From: Candidatus Fermentibacteraceae bacterium
Lineage (GTDB): Bacteria > Fermentibacterota > Fermentibacteria > Fermentibacterales > JCC-6
Direction of reading: 5' to 3'
Assembly (NCBI GenBank): GCA_021162285.1
Contig: JAGGYZ010000259.1
Coordinates: 1-7,257 of the forward strand
Length of the DNA: 7,257 nucleotides
A program made the position numbers and the translations under genes. A model generated the notes under the pieces. It searched no databases. It had not been told where the DNA came from and worked only from the letters and a program-made list of their open reading frames with translations. Positions within the stretch are counted from its first letter, which is position 1, and every line of letters starts with the position of its first letter. Positions 1 to 6,478 of this stretch are shown one piece after another.

Positions 1-3000
1 GATACAGCACCTATTCACACAACAACAGCAGACAGTTCCCGTGTAACATTCATAGCACAAACACCGCTCACCTGGAAAATTGTGGAGCATGACAGCCTGG
101 AGTACATCCGGTTCACCGATTCTCCGCTGACAGACAGTATTGGTTACCCTGAGCTTCCCATGATTACCTGCTTGATAGCGGTTCCAGACAGTGTTACCCC
201 GCTGCTTGAATTTTCAGTGTCCCCTGTCACGGAACAAACAGTTAACCCTGTATACCCGGCTCCGGCATATATACTTTCCGACCAGTACAACACGGCGGCA
301 ATTGTAGACTCTTTTGTACAGAATTCAACAGCATATCTTTCAGATGAGTTCTGGCCTTCTGAGAGGGTTAGAATTATAGGGGAGACCAGAATCTGTGATC
401 AGCGCCTGCTGAAAATACAGCTGTTTCCAGCTCAATACAGAGCATCAGACAGTACATTAAGCACAGTTTCATCTTTCAGTGTTTCAGTTTCCTTTGACAG
501 TGCTTCTGCTGTATGGAGTGACATAGGTCTTGGAGCTTTTCAGCGAATGGTCAACGGCTCTCCCATTCTCGGTTACCATGAAGTTGACCAGACACACGCT
601 CCTGTACCTGAATACTTCGGGAAAGTTGATCCCGAGAACGGCCCTTCCAGAATGCCTGACTATGTGATTATTTGCGCCAGCGGTCTTTTTGTTCAGTGCG
701 AGGAGGCTATTGAAGACCTTGCTGAGCACAGAGTAAGTTTGAACGGCTTTGATGTGGCTCTTGTAACCACAGATGATATTGTTGATGACTTCGATCAATC
801 AGGAGCCGCTGAGATAACCGATGAATTGATAAGAGCCTTCACTGAACACATGTGGACTAACTGGCCACAGGCATCCGTCAAGAAACCCGGGTACCTGCTT
901 CTCATTGGAGATCATGAAGATGTTTCTTTTGCGGCTGAAGACTGGTTTTTGCCAACCCACGAGTACAGTTCGCCAGGATCTTCAGGAACTATTGAGCATA
1001 TCGGCAACGACGAATGGTATGCTTACTTCAACGGCAATACGGAGATCTGCAACGACTTCCCGGATATGATGGTTGGCAGGCTTTCAGTTAAGAATGGAAG
1101 CACAACCCAGACAGATACTCTCAGCACATTAATACAAAACCTTATAGACCTTGAACAGCCAATACAGTACGCTCCTGTGACTGACAACAGAAGAAGAATT
1201 GTCAGACTTGCCGGTACAGGCGGTGATGATGGAGATACATTCTTACAGGTATATTGCAGCTGGGATCCAGACAGGTTATGGACCGGTGAGTTTACAGACT
1301 GGCTTGGATATGATTACACAACCTGGTACTGCGGAGACGGAAGGAATTTTAGCAGCTCGGACGGCAGTGAATTGTCCAGTGCCGATTTCAGGGACGCATG
1401 CATTGATGAATTGAAAAGCGGGGCAGGCGTGGCTTTCTATACCAACCACGGTGAATACCATATGTTCAGTGCAGGACTTGAGTACTGTCCGGCATATGCA
1501 GGTGCTGACTCGATTACCAAGGGCACAAGGGACAGCACTTTCAACAACTGGCAGATTGAGAACAATCTTACAGCGCATAACCAGAACTACTCAGCACCGT
1601 TTATTCTGATGCTCTGCTGTTCTGCTGGTACTTTCAATCACACTCAGTACATTCACTCTCACAGACGCTCTCACAGATACTATTGTCTCTGGGATCAGGG
1701 GCCGAACTTTGATTTTGGCACGGATTGTATTGCAGAGAAGATGTTCAAGAATACAGCGGTACCAGTCGCTGGTGTTTTCGCAAGCTCTCAGCCATCCGAT
1801 ATCGACAACTACTCCAGCTATGGTATGGGAATACTGGAAGCTATCTATGCCAGGGGTCACGGCAGGCTGGGGGATGCCATCGCATCTGCAAGGATGGAGT
1901 ATATGGGTGATTTCATAAAAACAGATGGAACATTCAGCAGAGCGATCAGCCAGTACAATCTGCTGGGAGACCCTGCATTGGACATCAGTGACAGAGTCAG
2001 ATATCCGAACAAGTGCGACCTTGAGATATACACCAGCGACATCATCATCTCTCAGTACCCATGGGAAACGTCAACTGGAATCAACCTGCCTGTATCTTTC
2101 ACCATTCAGAACAACGGCAACCAGGAATCAGATGAGTATGATGTAAGAATTACTGTCTCTCACGGCACCAGTGTGAATGTAAGCTACCTCTATGAGTGCG
2201 ATGAGATTCCCCGGGGAGGATCAGTGGTGTATGAACACCCGTACACACCTTCTTCTTTGAATATGCCGCTGGATGTGACTGTTAAGGTGGAGGTAGACTT
2301 CAATGAAGACTGCAGCGACAGCTGGTGGGGCAATAACCAAGCTGAGGCAACCGTACAACTAGCTGATACCTACCCCACACAGTCCGGCTGGGCAGTAGAG
2401 GTTGAGGGAGTAATCACTACCACACCGATACTCACAAATCTTGATTCAGACCCTGAGTTGGAGATTGTTGCTTTTACCGGAACATCACTTACTGCATTTG
2501 ACACAGATGGAGACAAGATGTGGCAGGTAACCGGAGAGGGTTTCCTGTCTGATGTGCATCCCATGGCTGCTGACCTTGACGCCGATGGACATGCTGAAAT
2601 ACTTCTTTACTGTATCGATGGCGACATCAAGGTTATCGACTATCAGGGAACAGTTATCGATTCGCTTGAGAATGCCACTAAAGTGTTTGCTGTTGGAAAC
2701 CTGAGCAACAACACCGGTCTTGAACTATGTGTTGCCTACGGAAACACCATGGGTCTGTACGGCCTGAGCAATGGATCACTGACCAGCTTGGCCACGAAGA
2801 ACTTCAGTTATTCTGAAACCCGTAACCCGGTCTCTCTGGTCTGCGCCGATCTTGGAGGTAGCCAGATAACTCAGGATGTGGCCTATCTTAACGGAACGGT
2901 GGGCAGTGAACCAGCTCCCCCTCCCAGGAGCACTATTGAAGTATACAACTGGTTCACATCAAGCTCTGTATACTCAAATACCTGGAACAGGTATGTGAAT

Positions 3001-3648
3001 CCTGTTGTTCTTGCTGCTGGAACGCTTGCAGGTACCACATCAATTGGATATCCGGCCAGAAGCTACAACGGGAGTTCGGGTGACCCGGCGCAGATCATCG
3101 AGCCTGGAGAAACAGTTAAAGAGGTCTCCTGTTCAAACACTGATGTTTTGCAAACAGTACGGTTGATTCAGGGTGTGTTTGCTGACTGGACAGCGATACC
3201 TGGAGCAGACGCCTATGTTCTGTCATCTGAGAGACAGTGCATGGCGTGGAACAAACTTGGCAGAAGTATTTCGGGTTTTCCTACAACTTTCCCCGGAGCA
3301 ATAAAGGGTTCGGAAAGTAGTCCTGCATCTCTGGGAGATCTGAATGGAGATGGTGAGGCAGATGTTCTGTTAAGTACAGAACTTTCGGGCGACTACAATT
3401 TACTTGCATATGACTCGGATGGAGATCCTCTGGATAATAACCTGAGCTTTCCATACATTTTACCAGCAGATGTTTCCGCTCTCGGAGGTTTTGCCATCGC
3501 TGACATAGACAGGGATGGAAAAGTTGAAATAGTATTTGGAACCAGTGATGGGCTTCTTCAATGCTGGGAGCTGGGCACTTGCGCCACTGGCTATGCTCAA
3601 TGGACTCAGTACCAGCATGATGCTGGAAGAACCGGGGTGCTGGAATGA
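1..3648 (+). CDS. Gingipain-like C25 family cysteine peptidase with CARDB and VCBS/FG-GAP modules (5' partial)
   Basis: This is a large secreted cysteine endopeptidase of the C25 (gingipain) family. The frame is open from base 1, so the real start and signal peptide lie upstream. The GTG at 82 is only the first in-window start codon and falls inside a C25-type propeptide, which contains the GYPELP motif at 142-159. The peptidase domain spans about 652-1990. It includes LLLIGDHEDV, the DEWYAYF and DFPDMMVGRL stretch (about 1009-1089), the NHG motif with the likely catalytic His at 1447-1449, LCCSAGTF with the likely nucleophile Cys at 1618-1620, and a closing NLLGDPALDI. Next comes a CARDB-like domain (about 2017-2365, with the VEVD and WGNN signature). 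A beta-propeller region (about 2380-3640) follows, with DxDxDG-type calcium-site repeats (DLDADG, DLNGDG, DIDRDG), ending in QYQHDAGRTG. No sorting-type tail follows. A His/Arg-rich insertion (about 1636-1683) lies just after the catalytic Cys. The TGA stop overlaps the next gene's ATG. Family assignment is firm; substrate is unknown. Confidence 0.92.
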   Translation, partial: DTAPIHTTTADSSRVTFIAQTPLTWKIVEHDSLEYIRFTDSPLTDSIGYPELPMITCLIAVPDSVTPLLEFSVSPVTEQTVNPVYPAPAYILSDQYNTAAIVDSFVQNSTAYLSDEFWPSERVRIIGETRICDQRLLKIQLFPAQYRASDSTLSTVSSFSVSVSFDSASAVWSDIGLGAFQRMVNGSPILGYHEVDQTHAPVPEYFGKVDPENGPSRMPDYVIICASGLFVQCEEAIEDLAEHRVSLNGFDVALVTTDDIVDDFDQSGAAEITDELIRAFTEHMWTNWPQASVKKPGYLLLIGDHEDVSFAAEDWFLPTHEYSSPGSSGTIEHIGNDEWYAYFNGNTEICNDFPDMMVGRLSVKNGSTTQTDTLSTLIQNLIDLEQPIQYAPVTDNRRRIVRLAGTGGDDGDTFLQVYCSWDPDRLWTGEFTDWLGYDYTTWYCGDGRNFSSSDGSELSSADFRDACIDELKSGAGVAFYTNHGEYHMFSAGLEYCPAYAGADSITKGTRDSTFNNWQIENNLTAHNQNYSAPFILMLCCSAGTFNHTQYIHSHRRSHRYYCLWDQGPNFDFGTDCIAEKMFKNTAVPVAGVFASSQPSDIDNYSSYGMGILEAIYARGHGRLGDAIASARMEYMGDFIKTDGTFSRAISQYNLLGDPALDISDRVRYPNKCDLEIYTSDIIISQYPWETSTGINLPVSFTIQNNGNQESDEYDVRITVSHGTSVNVSYLYECDEIPRGGSVVYEHPYTPSSLNMPLDVTVKVEVDFNEDCSDSWWGNNQAEATVQLADTYPTQSGWAVEVEGVITTTPILTNLDSDPELEIVAFTGTSLTAFDTDGDKMWQVTGEGFLSDVHPMAADLDADGHAEILLYCIDGDIKVIDYQGTVIDSLENATKVFAVGNLSNNTGLELCVAYGNTMGLYGLSNGSLTSLATKNFSYSETRNPVSLVCADLGGSQITQDVAYLNGTVGSEPAPPPRSTIEVYNWFTSSSVYSNTWNRYVNPVVLAAGTLAGTTSIGYPARSYNGSSGDPAQIIEPGETVKEVSCSNTDVLQTVRLIQGVFADWTAIPGADAYVLSSERQCMAWNKLGRSISGFPTTFPGAIKGSESSPASLGDLNGDGEADVLLSTELSGDYNLLAYDSDGDPLDNNLSFPYILPADVSALGGFAIADIDRDGKVEIVFGTSDGLLQCWELGTCATGYAQWTQYQHDAGRTGVLE

Positions 3649-5057
3649 TTGCTCTCCTGCTTCTTGCATGTCTGGGTGTCACAGTAGGTCCGGGGTGGAG
3701 TGATCCGATCCTTGTGACTGATTCAACAAACACGAGTGCTCCTTTTCAATTACTAGAGCGTGATAATCGGGGCAGGTTTCATCTCATCTGGGAGGGTTTT
3801 AGCGAAGCCCAGATTGGTTACAAGATGTTTTCTCTTGATGGGACTACTCTCTATCCTGAAACCATGATCTCCAGAAATGTGAATAGCTTTTACCTGTCAA
3901 CAGCAACTTTGGGCGACAGCCTCTACGCTTTCTGGAGAGAATATGACCCGGTGTACACTTCTGCTCGAAGCCTTACCGATGGAAGTGAATTACTTTCTGC
4001 AACACATTTGTTTACCACCTACACATGGATTCCGGAAATAAGGTCTTCTCCTGATAGCCTGGGGCGACTTCATGTGCTGCATGATGGCGGATTTGAAGGA
4101 GCTGAAGTGTTCTACTCGGTTTGGAGCCCTTCACCTGATTCGGGTTTCATAACGGAGTATGAATGGATAATTGAAGGTGTTGATACAGGTGGAGTAATTC
4201 TTGTTGACGGTAACAAGGTGCATGTTGTGGTGCAGGATTCCCTCGTTCATGATTATATGTATCTGCAATATGATCTTGCTGGGAATACCGTTGTACCGCT
4301 AACGGACTTTACTACTGAATACCTGGTATGTCAAAGGTATCCCGAGCTTCAAGTCGATTCAGATGGTAACCCTATGGTTGTAGCGAAAATCTCCGGAGAG
4401 TATCTCTACTGGAAACTGGATAAGAATACCGGTACAACTCTTATTGATCAAAATAGTCTTGTGAGCAGTGAACTGCCAGAAATGGCTCCCAGCAAGGATT
4501 TTATTGTGAGACAGATACCTGGATCTGATCAATTCTATTTATGCTGGACAGATGGTTATCTTGAGCATAGAGTTTTCAATCTCGTATTCGACTCCGATGG
4601 GAATATCATTGTAGACTGGCATATTGCCTATGACTACATTGATGAGGATCCTGAAGATGTTAAGAATATTGACGGTGTTGTTGACGACCATGGTAATCTG
4701 TACATAATTTACGCCCAAGTGGAAACAGAGCCTCAGATTGATTACTTCCCAACCTTCGGGTGGTTTGATCACAGTTATCTGGGCATTGATGATACTGCTG
4801 GGTCTTTGCCTGAAGTAGAATGCATTACTCTTTCACAGAATCCGGTTCAAGGGGGAGTTCAGTTTTCTCTTTCCACCAGTGAAACTGTTGTTCTGAAAAT
4901 TTTTGATCTTATGGGAAGAGAAGTTTCTTCAGTTGAGATCTCTGACGGAACCGGCTTCTGGAATGGAACAGGTTACTCTGGTGAAAGGCTGCCTGCTGGA
5001 GTTTATACGGTTGTTTGTGATCCGGGTATTTCTCAACGCTTTTCTCTCTTGAATTAG
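3645..5057 (+). CDS. Secreted beta-propeller-like protein with C-terminal sorting-type (Por secretion) tail
   Basis: This is a 470-residue exported protein of unknown function. It starts with a short hydrophobic signal (MIALLLLACLGVTVGPGWS) that unusually lacks Lys or Arg in its n-region. The ATG overlaps the upstream TGA (ATGA). The frame upstream holds no other start before a stop at 3618, so this start is secure. A modest GGTG Shine-Dalgarno lies 5 nt upstream, and translational coupling is likely. Residues ~25-385 contain repeated strand-turn motifs such as RGRFHLIWEG, LGRLHVLHDGG, DSDGNPMVV and DDHGNLYIIYA, like BNR/sialidase-type propellers. No Asp-box (SxDxGxTW) or catalytic set is visible, so it is probably not a sialidase. 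Residues ~389-470 form a Por-secretion/FlgD-Ig-like tail: LSQNPVQGG, then LKIFDLMGREV, then LPAGVYTVVC. Such tails route proteins through type IX-like secretion. It may be a partner or surface ligand of the peptidase. Stop is TAG. Confidence 0.85.
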   Translation: MIALLLLACLGVTVGPGWSDPILVTDSTNTSAPFQLLERDNRGRFHLIWEGFSEAQIGYKMFSLDGTTLYPETMISRNVNSFYLSTATLGDSLYAFWREYDPVYTSARSLTDGSELLSATHLFTTYTWIPEIRSSPDSLGRLHVLHDGGFEGAEVFYSVWSPSPDSGFITEYEWIIEGVDTGGVILVDGNKVHVVVQDSLVHDYMYLQYDLAGNTVVPLTDFTTEYLVCQRYPELQVDSDGNPMVVAKISGEYLYWKLDKNTGTTLIDQNSLVSSELPEMAPSKDFIVRQIPGSDQFYLCWTDGYLEHRVFNLVFDSDGNIIVDWHIAYDYIDEDPEDVKNIDGVVDDHGNLYIIYAQVETEPQIDYFPTFGWFDHSYLGIDDTAGSLPEVECITLSQNPVQGGVQFSLSTSETVVLKIFDLMGREVSSVEISDGTGFWNGTGYSGERLPAGVYTVVCDPGISQRFSLLN

Positions 5058-5107
5058 ATTATTGATGCAGCATTGCTGCTGATGGATAACAAACTAATGC
5101 TAATTAA

Positions 5108-5124
5108 AAGTGTACAATACACTT
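5108..5124. repeat. Perfect 7-bp inverted repeat in the convergent intergenic region
   Basis: AAGTGTA and TACACTT flank a 3-nt CAA loop. Read on the - strand, the hairpin is followed by TTTTAATTA, so it could be a weak back-up terminator behind the tRNA. On the + strand no T-run follows, so it is not a convincing terminator for the 3645-5057 gene. I saw no better + strand terminator between 5058 and 5140. Confidence 0.45.
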
Positions 5125-5130
5125 GTGAAT

Positions 5131-5164
5131 ATAAAGAAAAGCCCCCTGATAGAATCAAGGGGCT
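5131..5164 (-). terminator. Rho-independent terminator of tRNA-Asn
   Basis: A hairpin at 5140-5164 pairs AGCCCC with GGGGCT and, after one C/A mismatch, TGAT with ATCA around an AGA loop. On the - strand it is followed by TTTTCTTTAT, complementary to 5131-5139. It begins 1 nt beyond the encoded CCA of the tRNA, so it ends the tRNA transcript. On the + strand the hairpin is followed by CTGGCG, so it should not act in that direction. Confidence 0.85.
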
Positions 5165-5165
5165 C

Positions 5166-5241
5166 TGGCGCCTCGAGGAGGACTTGAACCTCCGACCTAG
5201 TGGTTAACAGCCACCCGCTCTGCCAACTGAGCTATCGAGGC
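5166..5241 (-). tRNA. tRNA-Asn (anticodon GTT), CCA encoded
   Basis: This is a complete 76-nt cloverleaf on the - strand. The acceptor stem GCCTCGA pairs with TCGAGGC, followed by discriminator G and genome-encoded CCA (complement of 5166-5168). The D arm is GCTC-AGTTGGCA-GAGC. The anticodon arm GGTGG-CTGTTAA-CCACT has one terminal G-U pair and carries anticodon GTT (complement of 5206-5208). The T arm is GGAGG-TTCAAGT-CCTCC. All expected invariant positions are present and no stem is broken, so it should be functional in decoding AAC/AAU. It stands alone, with its own promoter and terminator. Confidence 0.98.
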
Positions 5242-5256
5242 ATTGCGCCGAGCGGT

Positions 5257-5285
5257 AATATCGGAATCGCACCGTGTTTTGTCAA
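5257..5285 (-). promoter_or_regulatory. Sigma70-type promoter of tRNA-Asn
   Basis: On the - strand a perfect TTGACA -35 box (5280-5285) is separated by 17 nt from GATATT (5257-5262), a 4/6 match to TATAAT. The mature tRNA begins 15 nt after the -10 box, so transcription would start only a few bases upstream of it. The -35 box lies directly beyond the T-tract of the preceding gene's terminator. Confidence 0.75.
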
Positions 5286-5315
5286 TAGAAAACCCGGAGC
5301 CGATGCCCCGGGTTT
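5284..5315 (-). terminator. Rho-independent terminator of the interrupted propeller gene
   Basis: AAACCCGG (5290-5297) pairs perfectly with CCGGGTTT (5308-5315), with two further G-C pairs inside after one mismatch and a small CGAT loop. On the - strand the stem runs into TTTTCTATT. It lies about 20 nt beyond the TAG at 5335 and insulates the tRNA promoter from read-through. Confidence 0.85.
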
Positions 5316-5334
5316 CCTGTGGTACTTCAGCCGT

Positions 5335-5940
5335 CTATATCTTCACAAGATCAAGGGTTGTTGAAGCCCCCTGGTTATCTGTGATTACAAACACATAGTG
5401 ACCGGCTGGGGAGGAAGAATTCCATGTCCAGGATTCCTGGAAGTTGTCGCTGACTATCTGACGACCGTGCATGTCAAAGACAGCTACCGATGCAGTGATT
5501 CCCGGTGCATGTATGGTTACTGCTCCGCAGAAGGGATTTGAAGAAGGGGTAACGGTAATTCCCTGAATTCCGCCCTGCTGCTCTTCAATGCCTTCTGTGA
5601 GATCAACTTTGTAGATCTTGTCTGCATCAATGTCGCTGACCCAGAGGTATCCTCCCGGGTCAAGAGCCATTCCCCTTGCGTTGGCTATCATGGTGTTGGG
5701 GATGTAGTCTACCATTGTGTTGTTGGCATCGTAGCACTTGATACAGATACTGGTGTTCTCGGAAGCTACCCACACAAGGCTGTCTGCAGCATTCATAGCA
5801 ATATCACATGTGGTACTGAACCCCAGCATGTAGGTGAAGTTTTTCCTTGTTGTGATATTTGGAAGGGTGTAATAGTAAACTCTATTCTGATTTCTGGATC
5901 CGAGGAAAACATAGTTGCCGCTGGCGCTGAGTCCCGTCAC
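5335..5940 (-). CDS. C-terminal part of an interrupted secreted NHL-like propeller with sorting-type tail
   Basis: This 201-codon open segment lies in exactly the same frame as the ORF at 5959-6312. It is separated from it by one TGA and six sense codons before an internal GTG at 5940. It continues the propeller with blades beginning TGLSASGNYVFLGS, CDIAMNAADSLVWVA and ARGMALDPGGYLWVSD, the NHL/SMP-30-like pattern. Its last ~78 residues (5338-5571) form a Por-secretion-like tail: VTPSSNPF, then VAVFDMHGRQIV, then SPAGHYVFVITD. There is no signal peptide, and the GTG has no well-placed Shine-Dalgarno (the nearest GAGG is about 16 nt away). An independent start is therefore doubtful. It is best read as the second half of one ~325-residue gene. 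The stop is TAG at 5335-5337, followed by a terminator. Function beyond a secreted propeller is unknown. Confidence 0.8.
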   Translation of the reverse strand: MTGLSASGNYVFLGSRNQNRVYYYTLPNITTRKNFTYMLGFSTTCDIAMNAADSLVWVASENTSICIKCYDANNTMVDYIPNTMIANARGMALDPGGYLWVSDIDADKIYKVDLTEGIEEQQGGIQGITVTPSSNPFCGAVTIHAPGITASVAVFDMHGRQIVSDNFQESWTWNSSSPAGHYVFVITDNQGASTTLDLVKI

Positions 5941-5961
5941 CGACGAGACAGGGTTTCCTCA
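5933..5961 (-). other. Single in-frame TGA interrupting a continuous reading frame, with a small stem-loop after it
   Basis: Read on the - strand, the codons are TGT GGT GGT TGA GGA AAC CCT, with the TGA at 5961-5959, codon 118 of the joined frame. The frame is preserved on both sides and no other lesion is visible. Starting 6 nt after the TGA, CCTGTC pairs with GACGGG (one G-U pair) around an 8-nt loop. The cause may be a nonsense mutation, a sequencing error or recoding; the sequence alone cannot decide. Confidence 0.75.
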
Positions 5962-6312
5962 ACCACCACACATATCAATATAGCCGATATATGAGCCTTC
6001 AGGTGTGTATTTGTAAACATAGCCGTTTGTGTTGTGCCAGCCTCCACACAGAACCATGTTGTGGGTTTCAGAGTAAGCAAGACCGGTGGGGACTGTTGTA
6101 ACAGGGTGGGTAAAATAGAAACTGCTGATTACCGCCCCGGTTTCAGGGTTCAGTTTGTAAACACTGTCAGTTACAGCATCCATGGCCCAGAGCGAACCGT
6201 CTCCCCATGCGAGACCTGATATGTTCGTATCAGGAGCGTCAAGGGTAGCTACGATTGCTTTGGCTGATGCTGCAGCTGCTATGACAAAAAGCAATAACAG
6301 TATCTTGCGCAC
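5959..6312 (-). CDS. N-terminal part of an interrupted secreted NHL-like propeller (ends at in-frame TGA)
   Basis: This is the first 117 codons of the interrupted gene. It starts at GTG 6312 with an excellent Shine-Dalgarno 5 nt upstream. The signal peptide is classic: MRK, then a hydrophobic core, then AAAASA with probable cleavage before KA (residue ~18). Two propeller blades follow: ISGLAWGDGSLWAMDAV with SVYKLNPETG, and TGLAYSETHNMVLCGGW with YVYKYTPEG. This alternation of GLAW/GLAY, LWAMD and VYKLNPETG is typical of NHL/SMP-30-like repeat proteins. The reading ends at DMCGG followed by TGA, in the loop between the second and third blades. A product ending here would lack three blades and the C-terminal tail, so it would probably not fold or be sorted. 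With the downstream part it forms one gene of normal size and order. Confidence 0.85.
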   Translation of the reverse strand: MRKILLLLFVIAAAASAKAIVATLDAPDTNISGLAWGDGSLWAMDAVTDSVYKLNPETGAVISSFYFTHPVTTVPTGLAYSETHNMVLCGGWHNTNGYVYKYTPEGSYIGYIDMCGG

Positions 6313-6317
6313 AGCGC

Positions 6318-6326
6318 ACCTCCTTT
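6318..6326 (-). promoter_or_regulatory. Strong Shine-Dalgarno of the interrupted propeller gene
   Basis: On the - strand AAAGGAGGT, a nine-base match to the usual 16S 3' end (ACCTCCTTT), lies 5 nt before the GTG at 6312. It fixes the start and suggests high translation. Such a site is absent before the internal GTG at 5940. Confidence 0.85.
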
Positions 6327-6355
6327 AGAATAGCTTGTGGATACACCTGAAGGCT

Positions 6356-6384
6356 ATCATACTTTGTTTCTCGAAACGAAACAA
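6356..6384 (-). promoter_or_regulatory. Candidate promoter with an inverted repeat in its spacer
   Basis: On the - strand TTGTTT (6379-6384, 3/6 to TTGACA) lies 17 nt upstream of TATGAT (6356-6361, 5/6 to TATAAT). This would give a leader of about 35-40 nt before the GTG at 6312. A perfect 7-bp inverted repeat, TTGTTTC (6364-6370) and GAAACAA (6378-6384) with a 7-nt gap, covers the -35 box and most of the spacer. It is placed as a repressor operator would be. No regulator is identifiable here. Confidence 0.5.
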
Positions 6385-6434
6385 CATACGCTGTAGACTG
6401 CATTCCAGAGGTTGTGCATGATTGGATGCAGGAG

Positions 6435-6446
6435 CATTTTAAAATG
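6435..6446. repeat. 12-bp perfect palindrome CATTTTAAAATG
   Basis: This AT-rich palindrome lies in the 166-bp gap between the cyclase stop and the next gene's start, upstream of the candidate promoter. It could be a protein-binding site or chance in an AT-rich spacer. No clear T-tailed terminator hairpin was found behind the cyclase gene. Confidence 0.3.
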
Positions 6447-6478
6447 TGTGTTCTACAGGATTAATCTGTTTTCAGTGG

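Noticed and set aside
82..84. GTG at 82 as the start of the C25 peptidase gene
   Set aside because: The frame is open to base 1 and the upstream codons read as ordinary propeptide sequence. There is no signal peptide after the GTG, so the gene starts outside the window.
484..798. Opposite-strand and out-of-frame ORFs inside the C25 gene and other genes (for example 1276-1578, 1591-1860, 3281-3733, 6892-7134)
   Set aside because: They lie entirely or largely within strongly supported genes in other frames, show no family features, and lack convincing ribosome binding sites.
3645..4800. The 470-residue protein as a sialidase
   Set aside because: The repeats resemble BNR-type strands, but no Asp-box or catalytic Arg triad context can be seen.
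5067..5079. GCAGC-ATT-GCTGC hairpin just after the + strand gene as its terminator
   Set aside because: The stem has only 5 bp and no T-run follows on either strand.
5933..5961. The TGA as a selenocysteine codon (CGG-Sec, CxxU-like) with the stem-loop after it as a bacterial SECIS
   Set aside because: The stem is only 6 bp and starts 6 nt after the TGA, closer than in the known E. coli element. The host protein is a structural propeller with no redox role, and the TGA falls in an inter-blade loop. Finding selAB in the genome and Cys at this position in homologues would revive it.
5335..6312. Genome-wide recoding of TGA to Gly or Trp
   Set aside because: The C25 gene ends in TGA in a normal ATGA overlap with a signal-peptide-bearing gene, TGG is used freely for Trp, and no other in-frame TGA interrupts a gene here.
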